A stretch of DNA of 64,000 bases from Rugalucina vietnamica. Taxonomy: Eukaryota; Mollusca; Bivalvia; Lucinida; Lucinidae. The position numbers and the translations under genes are program-made. The stretch is taken from contig OZ024874.1 of the NCBI GenBank assembly GCA_964017185.1, positions 56,337,356 to 56,401,355 of the forward strand, written 5' to 3'. The notes beneath the pieces were generated by a model. That model was given only the letters and a program-made list of their open reading frames with translations, was not told where the DNA came from and made no database searches. Below are positions 12,228 to 23,814 of this stretch, in pieces (the stretch's first letter is position 1; each line of letters starts with the position of its first letter).

Positions 12228-13690
12228 TTTTAATAATAATTTCTGTGATGTTAAACAGCTTGATCAGATGGCAAACATCAGAGACACTTCTTTGAACTTT
12301 GAAGCACAAAAAATCTGTGACATTTGTTAACATGATTTTCAATGTGACCCAGCGAGTAATTTAATTAAATTGCATATAAAATATTACTTTTCATGTCTCT
12401 GTCACGAAGTTTTGCCACTAGTTGGCCAAACCCCAAACAAAACATATCTCATTCAAATTTTCTTAGGCTTTTGCTTACTTGAATGAATTAGCAATTATAC
12501 ACTATTTTTGGATGACCCTCGTAGTTATATATTTATGTACATGATCAGATGTCACGTGTATATGAATAATCCAGGTCCATGACCAAAATGACCGTCAAGC
12601 CTCCAAATACAGGTACTTGTATATATTCATCTTAAAAACCATTTTGAGTCTTGTTCTCTGGAACCCAAAGTACCTTGATCTTGAAATTTTGCCAGATGTT
12701 CAATACCATCAGAACTCAAGCTCATGAGCAGTTTTCAGGATGATTTCATTTTTCCATACACCATAATCAGAGTACATATAGACTTAAATCAGAATTTTGC
12801 TGAACAAGGTACACTACCCTGCTATAAACTACACCGGAGAAGTTTGAAAAAATAATTTATCGAAGGTTTCAAAAGTAAATCTGGGGCATATTTTGTGACT
12901 CCCTATGAATTACTTTATAGTATTTTTCAGGTATCCCATTAGACTTTCATCAATATTTTACAGAAACAGTCTTATTTGTATTATTGTGACAGACACTGGA
13001 AGATTATCAGTGATCAGGGACACATTTTTGCTAATCGTAGCTCTTATAGATGAGTACTAAACAACTGTTGTAATAATAAACATTAATTTATGTCTAAGCA
13101 ACAAATGCAAAATTTTTTACATTGAATTTTCAAGTATTTATGCGATACAAACCTCAAAAGTACTGACCTTGGTCCATAAATTATCTTCGCCTCACAGATC
13201 ATTATATCCGGTGTGTGTTGATAGATGGTGATACTTGTTCAAAAGCAGTAGCATTATTTTAGATACATGTTGTTTTGTTAATAAGCCATTTATATACTTT
13301 ATGTTTATGCCTATCACAAGCAGTAAAAAAAAATATGTGACCATTTTCCTATTTGAAACTCGCCTATCAGCTCGAAGTCACTGTATTTTGCCTTGTTCTG
13401 CTGTTGCCTTGTAACCAGGCACATTCCAAACCAGCATGTGGGTATCTAAACTACAGTTGTTTTGCAGTTCACTGATGCCATAATAACACATCAGAGATCA
13501 GAAATAACCACATTGCCTGTTTTACTTACCCTACACCCATTATAAAAAGGGTCTAAATTGAATTTTTCGCGACTATAGAAATTTATGGGCTGATTTTCAA
13601 ATTACCGTAGTATTGCTGTAAATCTAGCAATGATAAAAGCTCCAAATTTACAACATTAATGGGTAATATTTGTGTCTAGATGTGGCAAAA
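12228..13690 (+). other. Intronic sequence, one AGCTCACC-family fragment, no exon
   Basis: A core-unit fragment is visible at about 12550-12730 (ATAATCCAGGTCC, GAACCCAAAG). The rest is AT-rich sequence in which I see no coding exon, RNA gene or clear repeat. Confidence 0.4.
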
Positions 13691-13691
13691 C

Positions 13692-14220
13692 AAACAATAT
13701 GGAAAGTAAAACGAGAGCCCAGGAATGGACACAATTAAATTTAAAATCCCAACCCAGACACCAAGTGGGAAGATGTAGACTTAACAAGGACAAACATAAT
13801 GGATTAACAGAAGGCTCAGGATGCCTGAACATGAAAATATGACAGCACATAGAAGAGCAAGATAACTAGCTCTTTCCCAGGAAGGTAGCCATCCGGCTTG
13901 CTTCAACTAAATACACATTAAGCGAATACAACAGAAGCTGACATACCAAACATATAACAAAAAGAATCACAGTAGAACCGCCTTGGAACGGTCAGCAAAA
14001 GACGATTTACTGGAGGGCTTAAATCGATTTTACTGGCGCCAAACCTCGCCCTTAGTCTACTGTGATTCAATAACAAATAATGTTCGGTTTTCATAGAAGC
14101 TTCCTAGCTCGTCAATGAAGCATCACGGAAAACAAATGTAAACACTGTGATGACACAAAAACGAGGACTCAACAGTAACGCCGACACTGAAATACCGGAG
14201 CAAAAGAAAACAACTATTTA
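13692..14220 (-). mobile_element. 3' tail of a second Penelope-like/RT family (PLE-B), 5' truncated
   Basis: On the minus strand this runs from TTTTGCTCCGG (14197-14207) to GGGCTCTCGTTTTAC (13706-13720 area). It aligns by eye to the tails of the four RT elements at 49.8-62 kb: the same order of CTCCGG box, GTCAATGAA..AGCTAG block, structured stem, AAGCCC(T/G)CCAGTAA and GTTCCAAGGCG. Only the tail is present, so the RT reading frame is missing. A second, very short and nearly identical copy of its extreme 3' end is at 20897-21077. Confidence 0.65.
13964..14068 (-). ncRNA. Structured RNA stem in PLE-B tail
   Basis: In the sense (minus) strand GAATCACAGTAGA (14068-14056) pairs perfectly with TCTACTGTGATTC (13976-13964), enclosing about 79 nt that contain GGGC...GCCC and GTTCCAAGGCGG. 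The same stem exists in the tails of the 50-62 kb family with different bases that still pair. Part of a retroelement 3' UTR; its role is unknown. Confidence 0.65.
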
Positions 14221-14367
14221 AACTCTGGTGGAGTCTTAAAAACTGTCAGAGGTATGAACTCATTGTCATTAATTCTTTCTTGAATTACCCTCGTATGAAT
14301 TTTCCATTAAGGCAAAGTTGTATGCTGCCTATGGCCTTTGATTATTATAATAATTATTTACTTTTAG

Positions 14368-14491
14368 ATAAATACAATTGAAGATTTTAAAAAATTGAAG
14401 GAAACACAACTGAAAGCCATTGGGTTTAAGATGGGGGATCTCCTGAAAATTCCCAGTTTGAGCATGTTGGGTACAGATCAAGCAACAAAAC
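14368..14491 (+). CDS. Exon of SAM/Ig/kinase gene: second half of SAM-like domain
   Basis: Acceptor TTACTTTTAG and donor GTAAGT bound a 124-bp exon. It encodes INTIEDFKKLKETQLKAIGF followed by KMGDLLKIPSLSMLGTDQATK, and its last base C is the first base of a split codon completed by GT of the next exon (CGT, Arg). The pattern (D-F-x-x-L, L-x-x-I-G-F, L-L-K-I) is that of the C-terminal half of a SAM domain. The reading frame stays open for a further 257 bp past the donor, but that stretch belongs to an inverted-repeat element and is not part of the exon. Confidence 0.75.
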
Positions 14492-14664
14492 GTAAGTACA
14501 TACACACAATTTCTATATATCTAAACATATGCAGAACAGAATGGTACAGTCCGGACAGTTGTTTTCATGAACACACTTTTAGTAGGGAAGTGGTTCATCT
14601 GCTTTTCAAAGTGACTAAATACAAATATCCACACCAATCTAGAGCAGATGTGGTGCTGCATATG

Positions 14665-15934
14665 CACTGGTTGGGAGCGTCCAGTACACGTGACCCGGAT
14701 GTTCCGATTAGTCTAGTGGATAACGCCTTGTTCCGAGATGACAGGTAAGTTGCAGAGTTGTTTATTTTTGAATTTTTAAAGCAGTTATTAGAAGAGTTTC
14801 AACTTCATACCACGTGTCCGAGAAGCATATAAAAAAGTCTTTTCGACATGCTATTCTGATTGCCAATATATTGGTGTGATTTAATTATTTTCACATTTTA
14901 GGTATAGAAAATCACTGTTCTACTTTCGATTTCGAATAATGCACATTTACTATTTGATCGATAGCTTCCATCCGTTCGACACGAAATGAGAAAAAAATGC
15001 ATTACGTATATTCTATGATTTATTTAGGTCCTGGTTTATAAATATCCCCACATATCGTGGCATGGAAGGGCAAATATTTTCAACTGAAATGCTGGAGGGG
15101 TCAAAAATTATTTAGTCTCGCGTGTCGCATAAACGATTTTTAGTACTGTCTATGGTCCATAATCTCAATGGTTTCGTTACGATGCGGCAGATTTTGTTAA
15201 ATCATTTGTTACGCAAAGATAATGCGCTAAGGTGCACCTTTGATTTTGATTTGTAAAAGCTTGTAGTGTCTATTAATCTATAGGTTTGAGAGTCAGACCC
15301 TCGAAACATGCAGTTTTGATGAATTCATAGTAAATATATTCTAATGCCGCTTTACTACACGTTTAAGCATGGTTCGAAAATTATAACTTTTTAACCTTTG
15401 AATAACTACATATTAATAGCGACACGCGATACAGTAAAAACTAAGTGCCGTAGGACACGCTAGACAGTGAATATGCGACACACGAGACAGACAGAAAATT
15501 TTGTGGAACGTCAGTCTTACTCATCGTGTGCTTTCGGTCGGAATTCTATGGCCTTTTTTTGTAATGAAACTCTTCACAGAATATAAAACTATCTTAAAAA
15601 CGCCTTAAAACATTTATTTTGTTGAATCAAAGCTCTGGGTCAGTCGATTTTCTTTCACAAGTGAAGTGTTTTTCTTGCTAGCACTGGTGATTTGCGGCTA
15701 AAATATAGGTTTAGAGCCCATCAAATGGCAGCTTTCCGTACCCAAAGGCAATCACTGGAAAACAAAAATAAATATAACTAGCTTACCGCGTTGTTTATAT
15801 CCAAAGTATTGATAACACACAAGAAAAACACCACGCCATGTGTATTCATCCTCAAGGTTATGTCAAAGGAACAAGGATCTGCCCACTAGACTAATCGGAA
15901 CATCAGGTCGTGTACTGTACGCTCCCAACCAGTG
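14665..15934. mobile_element. 1.27-kb element with about 55-bp terminal inverted repeats
   Basis: The left arm 14665-14719 (CACTGGTTGGGAGCG ... GTTCCGATTAGTCTAGTGG) is repeated inverted at 15883-15934. Inside are further, weaker inverted segments around CGCGTGTCGCATAAACG (15117) and its counterpart near 15420-15480. No transposase frame was recognised; a MITE or foldback element in intron 3. Confidence 0.65.
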
Positions 15935-16030
15935 ATATGTATGCATTCAATTGTCTGTGCTCGGCAGCTCAATAATTTCTTGTGAGATTCACAAAAAATT
16001 GTCCAATGTATGTGAAAAACTACGTGGTGT
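15935..16030. other. Short spacer, nothing recognised
   Basis: Unassigned intronic sequence between two mobile elements. Confidence 0.4.
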
Positions 16031-17173
16031 AGCTCACTTGAGCCCTTGGGCTCATAAAGTGAGCTTATAGTGTAGGCATACTCTAGCATCCTTCTGTCGT
16101 CCATCTGTTTACCGTTTTTTAAGATCATCTCTGAAATTGCTTGGTCAATCTAAGCCAAATTGTATAGGTAGCCTATATTGCACACTGTACAACCAACTTC
16201 ATGTACTTTGAAGACAGGTTTACATAAATTTGTGGGAAAATATTTGGTGAACAGATATAAACAAGCCAATTTATAGACCCCTGCTGCTGATGGACAAGTT
16301 ATTTAATGATTGGAGATACTGCAGCAGCAACCTGGATAAAATCCGTCCTAGAATAAGACTCCTGTCTGTCTGTGAAACATTGCGAATCAAGAAACTTGCA
16401 TTAAATATAGCTTCGTCTCCACAGTCGATCATATACACCCCACAGACTCTGGGCTGTCAGAATGAACTTTGAAGCAACTACTTCCCTGATGCATTGATTT
16501 GTTTATTTAACTAACTACCGTATAATGGAAATATTTCGCGTCGCCAAATTTTCGCGGAATTACCTCAAAAACATAAGGACAGATATGCACGATTTTTAAT
16601 TTTCGCGGACGATGATACCCGCGAAAATTTGGCAACAATGTAACATGAAGTTTCTTATGAAAATTGCATTCGGACAAGTTGGCTCTATATTCACGTGCGT
16701 GGGAATGCCATGCTGAAACGCCAAAATGGCGTCATGCGATCTATGAATTCTCTCTAGGGAATAACAGAAATAACAAAACAAAAATGTGTGCTGTTTAGTC
16801 GTATTTATAGGAGTGGCTGTTTAGAACTTTGATTAGTATATTCCAATAATCCAGGTCACTTGACCAAAATGGCTCCCATGCCCATATGCTAAAAACCTTT
16901 GATTTTTTTCTCCAGAAAGCAAAGGCCTAAGATATTGAAACTTGGCATGCAGTATTGGGAACCCTGAAAGCTCCACAATAAATCATGACCCTGAGATGAC
17001 CTTGACATATTTTAATTGCATTTGAATGTGGTTAACTATTTCAAACTTAAGTCATTTTATCGGGCGAAAAGTACATGTATGCAGGAAATTTGCAAATCTT
17101 TACATTTATGAATGGGAAAAAATGTTATATTCTAGATCTTAGGTGAGAGTTTATAGGGCCAATGGTCCTCTCG
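16031..17173 (+). mobile_element. AGCTCACC-family element, copy c, internally replaced
   Basis: 5' hairpin AGCTCACTTGAGCCC...GGGCTCATAAAGTGAGCT and 3' end TTAGGTGAGAG, GGGCCAATGGTCC, TCTCG. Core-unit phrases (TTGACCAAAATGGC, GAAACTTGGCATG) are at 16850-17010. The middle, about 16170-16840, is unrelated unique sequence containing TTTTCGCGG-type inverted segments at 16553-16630, perhaps another insertion. Confidence 0.6.
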
Positions 17174-17239
17174 CTTCTTTATCTTTGCTCATTTCTAATG
17201 CCTGTATAGTTTAATTATTCTTGTTTATTCTTTTTGTAG

Positions 17240-17400
17240 GTCAACGGGTTCAAAGCATGATAGATGAAATTGCAGCCAAGTATGAGAAGAAAAACAAACA
17301 AAAACTGGAATCTGCAGATTTTGTCACCAAGTATCCTGGAAAGAAAAAAAAACACAAACAAGAACCTGCAGAAAAAGACAACCAGAAGGAGAAGAAACTT
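17240..17400 (+). CDS. Exon of SAM/Ig/kinase gene: Lys-rich linker
   Basis: Acceptor TTCTTTTTGTAG and donor GTAAGT bound a 161-bp exon. The first two bases GT complete the Arg codon begun in the previous exon, then the frame reads QRVQSMIDEIAAKYEKKNKQ and continues to KYPGKKKKHKQEPAEKDNQK, EKKL. The segment is strongly basic with runs of Lys, probably helical then disordered, and could include a nuclear localisation signal (inference). It ends in phase 0, matching the start of the kinase exon eight kilobases downstream. Confidence 0.75.
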
Positions 17401-17778
17401 GTAAGTATTTATATTATATTCTAGGCTAAATTAGCCTGATTTTTAGCTCACCCGAGCTGAAGGCTTACAAGGTGAGCTGATAGGACAGCCATGCTCCGTT
17501 GTCTGTCCATCCGTTGTCCACAATTTCAAAGATCTTCTCCTCTGAAACCACTTGACCAATCAAAGCCAAACTTCATGTGAAGCATCCTTTAATAAGAACA
17601 AAATTTATATAAATGGTCCAGGTCACATGATCATGATGACCCCCATTACAACAAACAGCAAATCTCCTTTAAAAGTCTTCTCCAGAAGGCATATGATTTT
17701 GAAACTTGAAATGAAGCATGAGGGTAAGAAGCTGTACAAAGTTCATATAAATCATGACCCTGGAATGACGACCTTTTT

Positions 17779-19123
17779 AGCACCTGAGCCGAAGGCTCAT
17801 GGTGAGCTTATAGTATACTAATGGTCCGCCATCTGTCTGTCTGTCTGGATGTGTGTGTGTCCACACTTTCAAACGCGAATATCTCTGAGACCAGTTGGTC
17901 AATCGCAATCAAATTTTATCTGAAGCATCATTGGGGTGGGGGATTGGTTGCATTAGGTTTTGGGCCAGGTCGGATCAGAACTCTGGTTTCAATGGCAACA
18001 GATAGCTCCCATAGACTTACAATGGGAAAAACATGAAAAAATCTTCTTCTCTGAAACCACAATGCCAAGAGCTTTGTTATTTTGCATGAAGCAATGTTTG
18101 GTAGTCACCTTCATAAATCCTGCCAACCATGCCCCTGGGGCCCGAATGGGCCACGCCCCGGGGGCGTCAATATCTGCCATAGGCTTATAATGGGAAAAAA
18201 TCTTCTTCTCTGAAACCACCAGGCCCAGAGCTTTCATATTTTGTGTGCAGCATCATCTAGTGGTCCCCTCTGTAAATCCTGCCAACCATGCCCCTGGGTC
18301 GAAATTGGCCACGCCCCGGGGGCGTGATTATCTGTCATAGGCTTATTATGGGAAAACATGAATAAATCTTCTTCTCCGAAACCACAAGGCACAGGGCTTT
18401 TATATTTTGTGTGTAGCATCATCTAGTGGTCCTCTTTATAAATCCTGCCAATTGTGCCCCATGGGGTCAAAACTGGCCATGCCCCGGGGGCGTGATTATG
18501 TGCCATAGCCTTTTGGTGGGAAACACATGAAAAAATCTTCTTCTCTGAAACCACTAGGCCGAGTGCTGTTATATTTTGTGTGTAGCATCATGAAGTGGTC
18601 CCCTCTATAAATCCTGCCAACCATGCCCCTGGGGTCCAAACTGGCCACGCCCCGGGGGCGTGATTATTTGACATAGCCTTTTGGTAGGAAGACATGAAAA
18701 AATCTTCTTCTCTGAAACTGCAAGGCCCAGTGCTTTTACATTTTGTGCGTAGCATAAGCTAGTAGTCCTCTTTATAAATCCTGCCAACCATGCCCCTGGG
18801 GTCCAAACTGGCCAAGCCCCAGGGGGGATGATTATTTGACATAGCCTTTTGGTGGGAAACACTTGAAAAAAATTTTCTTCTCTGAAACTACAAAGCCCAG
18901 TGCTTTTATATTTTGTGTGTAGCATCAGCTAGTAGTCCGCTTCATAAATCCTGCCAACCATGCCCCTTGGGTCCAAACTGGCCACGCCCCAAGGGCGTCA
19001 TTATCTGCCATAGCTTAATAGTTGGAAAAAAGATGAAGACACTTGTGAAATTGAATCTTATTTCAATGATGAGCTTACAATGACAAAATCTCTCAGGTGA
19101 GCTACGAACCATTGGTCCTCTTG
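17779..19123 (+). mobile_element. AGCTCACC-family subfamily with about 170-bp core repeats, copy e (nested)
   Basis: Same terminal signatures as the rest of the family (hairpin CACCTGAGCCGAAGGCTCATGGTG in part, CTGTCTGTCTGTC microsatellite, and 3' CTCAGGTGAGC, CCATTGGTCCTC) but a different interior: six units of about 170 bp near 18030, 18205, 18370, 18535, 18700 and 18870, each with CTTCTTCTCTGAAACCAC, ATCCTGCCAACCATGCCCC and GGCCACGCCCCGGGGGCG. Shared ends with an exchanged core show that ends and core evolve separately. Inserted between T residues of copy d. Confidence 0.75.
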
Positions 19124-19750
19124 TTTACAAAAAGTCAACATAGGCCGCCTATGCATTTGAATGGCGAAAATTGGAAAAATGTCATTTATTGGTAGAAAAC
19201 TTGTTGGGAATGAGCAAATGGACAGGATATTTATGGTTATGAAACATTTTAGCCCTAGGGGGTTGTCTGCCCTTACCTCGGGGCAATATTCATGTATATA
19301 AGCATTATAGTCAAACATCTTCTCTGAAACTAGTTGGCTAATCAAAGTCAAACTGCATGCAGAGCAACCCTAGGAAGGGAAAAAAATAAATAAATGGTCC
19401 AGGTCACATGACCAAGATGGCCGCCATGGCTATAAATAACAAAAACCTTTTAAAACCTTCCCCACAACTAGAATGCCTATGACTATGACTAGACCTTGGC
19501 ATGATGCATTGTGTAATGGAGCTCTGCAAAGTTTATATAAATCATGACCCTGGGATGACCTTGACCTATTTTTAGTGATGGTCAACTTAGGCCATCTATG
19601 CATTTGATTGGAGGAAAGTGGGAAAATGTCATTTAATGAGAGAATACTTGCTGGGAATGAGCAAATATATAGAATATTTATGTTTATGAAAATAAATTGG
19701 CCATAGGGGTTTGTTTGCCCTTGCCCAGTGGCTATATACCTGTATATAAA

Positions 19751-20483
19751 GAGCCATGTGCATTAAGGCCCGAAAAATGGCCCCCTTCCAAACAGATCAA
19801 ACTGTACTTATTTTGTATCTTTATCCAAGCCTGCTTCTATTTGTAAAAGGAAATACCTGACAGAAGACCGTGTGGAAAGATACAGCAGGCCAAAGTTCAG
19901 ATTTTACTATATAAGCTATACATTTTATTTTCATTAATTTACATTGCAATGCATGGGGGAAAATGGTCCAAAATGAAAGTTGTTCCAGAATCATAATGTT
20001 AATGGTTTTACATTAGGGAATGGTTATAATTTCATGGATGAATATTTGTTTGGGGTTAAAATTATCCAAATGGGACTTATAGGAGCCCAAATGTACCGAA
20101 ATGAGCTGAAATAAGCTATTTTTGGCATTTTCGGCAACTTTCAATACTTGGCTAGCATAGAGCACACCTGAATACCAAAAAGATATTGATATATGTTGTA
20201 GATTTTGTCAAGGGTTATAACATATTTTAATATCTTTTTGGTATTCAGGTGTGCTCTATGCTAGCAAACTGTTAGAAGTCGTCAAAAATGCTAAAAATCA
20301 CTTATTTTCACCTATTTGTCGAAGTTCAAAGTCTATTTTTAGCTCAAATAAGGGTCATTGTGAAAAATTTGTGTCTAAACCATAAACTGCAACCATTCTA
20401 CTTGTTGATAACAGAAACAGTCTTGTGATTAACAGAGTTTGATTTTTCATCAAAATTTAAGCTTTTCATAATGCACATCCCTC
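19751..20483. mobile_element. 730-bp foldback element with a 37-bp perfect inverted repeat
   Basis: Ends GAGCCATGTGCATT / AATGCACATCCCTC are inverted relatives. Inside, 20151-20187 and 20229-20265 are perfect 37-bp inverted copies beginning GCTAGCATAGAGCACACC, with a 41-bp spacer; imperfect pairing extends outward to roughly 20095 and 20325. No coding capacity. Inserted in a core unit of copy d. Confidence 0.7.
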
Positions 20484-20840
20484 TTTCATAATATTCAAAC
20501 ATCGTCTCTGAAACAACTTGGCCAATCAAAGCCAAACTTAATATGAATGATCCTAAGGAAGATGCAACAAAAGTAAAAATACATAAATGGTCCAGGTCAC
20601 ATGAAGAAGATGGCCACCATGACAATAAATATTGAAAATCTTTAAAAATCTTTTGCTAATGAACCAAAAGGCCTTGGTATCAAGCATTAGGGAAGTATAT
20701 ATCTGATCTCAGGTGAGCGTTTACAGGTCCAATGGTCCTCTGGTTTCATTCCACCCCTGCATGTATGTTGACATAGACAAACAGGAGTGAATTGTCATGA
20801 GCAATTCACTGGCTGTGACATGGCAAATCATGCCATCATT

Positions 20841-22064
20841 AGCTCACCTGAGCCACTAATGGTCCGGTGTCCGTCCGTCATCTGTCCACAATTTCTGGGA
20901 AAGAGCTAGTTATCTTGCTCTTCGTATGTGCTGTCATATTTTCATGTTCAGGCATCCTGAACCTTCTGTTAATCCATTATGTTTGTCCTTGTTAAGTCTA
21001 CATCTTTCCCACTTGGTGTCTGGGTTGGGATTTTAAATTTAATTGTGTCCATTCCTGGGCTCTCGTTTTACTTTTCAAACATCTTCTCTGAAACCGCTTG
21101 GCCGATGAAAGTCAAATTTTATATGGAGCATCCTTAGTTACGGGGAACGAAAGTTTGTTCCCGGAATTTTGGTCACATGACCAAGATGGCCACCACGCCC
21201 ATATATGGTAAAAAAACACTCAAAAATCTTGTTCTCCAGAACCGGGAGGGCAGATTTTCATGAAACTTGGTTTGTAGCATCGGGGATTCCAGCCCATCAT
21301 AGTTTGCGCAAATGATGACCCTGGGATTACCTTGACCTATTATACGGCAAGGTCAATTTTGGAACCATAGGCTTTTACATGGGAAAAAGTGAAAACCGTT
21401 TTTGAAAACTATTGCAGCCTGAAACCTGAAAAGTGGTAGATGCAGAGAACTAATGGAGTAGATGAAGGTATGTAATTAATTTAGGTCAAGGTCATATCTT
21501 GTTTTTGGCTGGTCTGTGGTCCATATCACTTTTCAAAGATCTTTTTCTCTGAAACCGCTCGGCCAATGAAAGCCAAATTTTATGTGGAGCCTCCATGGAT
21601 ATGTGGAACGAAAGTTTGATTGCGAAATCCGGGTCACATGACCAAGATGGCCGCCCATCCACATATGGTGAAAACCACTCAAAAATCTTCTTCTCCAGAA
21701 CCGGCGGGCCGTTTTCCACAAAAATTGGTATGTGGTATTGGGTCCTCCAGCCCATCATAGTTTGCGCAAATGATGACCCTGGGATGACCTTGACATATTT
21801 AACAGCAAGGTTTATTTTGGGAAAAAGTGAAAACTATGGATTTTTTTTAAAAACAATTGCAGCCTGAGACCTGAAAAGTGGAAGATGCAGAGAACTTATG
21901 GAGTAGGTGAAGGTATGCAATTAATTTAGGTCAAGGCAGGTCTGTCGTCCATACACACTTTTCAAAGATCTTCTCTGAAACCTTTTGGCCAACGAAAGCC
22001 AAATTTTATGTAAGCAAAAATGAGAAAATCTCTCAGGTGAGCTTCAGGACCATTGGTCCCCTGG
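20841..22064 (+). mobile_element. AGCTCACC-family element, copy f, with nested PLE-B fragment
   Basis: 5' end AGCTCACCTGAGCC with GTCCGTCCGTC at 20841-20890; 3' end CTCAGGTGAGC, GGACCATTGGTCC, CCTGG at 22033-22064. A variant core with CTATTGCAGCCTGA and GCAGAGAACTAATGGAGTAG is repeated at 21405, 21840 and, beyond the 3' end, at 22070. Confidence 0.6.
20897..21077 (+). mobile_element. 180-bp 5'-truncated copy of the PLE-B 3' end
   Basis: Reverse complement of 13698-13880 with only a few differences (for example CTTCGTATG against CTTCTATG). It interrupts copy f between CACAATTT and TTTCAAACATC, so it is a recent insertion; the truncation at one side and a fixed other end (CTCGTTTTACTTT) are what target-primed reverse transcription gives. 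Confidence 0.7.
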
Positions 22065-23814
22065 TTTGAAAACTATTGCAGCCCAAGACCTCAAAAGTGT
22101 TAGCTGCAGAGAACTAATGGAGTAGATGAAGGTATGTCATTAATTTAGGTCAAGATCATCTCTTGACCTTGGCCAGTCTGTGGTCCATACCCACTTTTCA
22201 AAGATCTTCTTCACTGAAACCGCTTGGCCAATGAAAGCCAAATTTTATGTGGAGTCTCTATGGATATGTAGAACGAAAGTTTGATAGCGAAATCCGGGTC
22301 ACATGACCAAGATGGCCGCCATGCCTATATATGGTGAAAACCACTCAAAAATCTTCTTTAGAACTGGCGGGCCGATTTTCATGAAACTTGGTATGTAGAC
22401 TCCAGCCCATCATAGTTTGCGCAAATGATGACCCTGGGATGACTTGACATATTTTACAGCAACGATCTGTTTATCCTGATCCTTTCATGACACATATTTC
22501 AATGTAAAGGAGGAACCCTTGCGAAAATATTGTGAAAGTATCAAAGTCATGCATGATGCATAGGCTTCTAATTCCAGTGAAACATTACATACCGTGGTAC
22601 CATGGATGCCTTGGTACCATGAAAAGCAACTATAAATAAGTCGTGCTAGGTACAATAGTTCAATCCATGGGTAAAATGTACACTTGTTGTCGAGTTTTGG
22701 TCAAAACAGACAATAAAGTGGAACTCTGCAACTATTTACAATTCCCTGTTTTGCCCGCACCTTTTCCCCGTTTCGCAGAAAATACAACATTTGTAAAATA
22801 AACCAAGAAAGCCAGGTATTTGAAAGGCGATTTTTGTAACATCATCTACTCTTGTTCTATCTACTGAATGAACCACAAGTTTTTGTAAGGTTTTTGTAAA
22901 ATCGATCGATTTTGATCAATTTATGACGCCAGAAGACCCCGCCACATAGATTTTGGCCTTTACCTCGAAAACGGGGCATTCTGTAGCGCTCACCAGACAC
23001 AGAATTTTTTAATTTGAGTTGTTTGGTGTGAGAGAAGATATATTAAGGCATTTTATAGGCCAAATTTTGGACTCCAGTCTTAAGGGGTTATCGAGACAGA
23101 ACTAAATGAATAAAATTTTTGTTTTCATCGATTTTTATCTCTGTTTCGCCCCCTACCAGTGCTCCGTTTCGCTAATTTATGGTATCACCTTTCCCCGTTT
23201 CACAAAAACAGGCATCACCGCTCCTGCAGGGTGAGAACCCAAAGGCCTAGGATCTTGAAACTTGGCATGTAGCATTGGGGTCTCAAGGGCCACAATGTGT
23301 ATATAAATCATGACCTTTAGGTGACCTTGACCTATTTTACGGCAAGGTCAACTTAGGTCACCAATGCATTTGAATGGGGAAAATATGTAAAATGTAAATT
23401 TATGAAGGAAAACTTGCTGGGAATAGGCAAATGGACAGGAGATTTATGTTTATAAAAAATTTTGGCCCCAGGGACTTTTTTGCCCCTGCCCCTGGGCTAT
23501 ATACAAGTACATGACCATGATATTTAAACATCTTTTTCTCTGAGACCCCCAATCAAAGCCAAATTTCATTGGAAGCCTATATGGGAAGGGAGAATGAATG
23601 TGTATATAAATAATCCAGGTCACATGGTCAAGAAGGCCGCCATGCCGATATATGGTAAAAACCTCTAGAAATCATCTTGTCCAAAACCCGAAGGCGTAGG
23701 ATCTTGAAACTTGGCATACAGCATTTGGGCCTAAGGCTATCTTTGTCTACATTTGTACCTATCAAATGTACACAAAATCTCATGTGAGCGCTTACAGGAC
23801 CATCGGTCCTCTGG
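22065..23814 (+). mobile_element. AGCTCACC-family core units and 3' end, with an unknown 760-bp insert
   Basis: Core units at 22065-22460 and 23227-23760 and a 3' end (CATGTGAGCG, GGACCATCGGTCC, TCTGG) at 23781-23814. Between them, 22461-23226, is sequence unlike the family, with the inverted pair GGTACCATGGATGCCTTGGTACC (in part) at 22597-22619 and repeated CCCCGTTTCGC phrases at 22768 and 23203. No 5' hairpin belongs clearly to this copy. Confidence 0.5.

Larger units (their letters stand above)
17455..20743 (+). mobile_element. AGCTCACC-family element, copy d, outer element of a nest
   Basis: 5' hairpin AGCTCACCCGAGCTG...GGTGAGCT at 17455 and 3' end CTCAGGTGAGCG, GGTCCAATGGTCC, TCTGG at 20703-20743. 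Two elements are inserted in it: a complete smaller family member (17779-19123) and a foldback element (19751-20483). Core units of about 455 bp are visible at 17530, 19320 and 20510. Confidence 0.7.

Noticed and set aside
17989-18925. Minus-strand open frames of 60-106 codons
   Set aside because: They follow the 170-bp core repeats of element e, repeat the same peptide with decay, and have no independent support.
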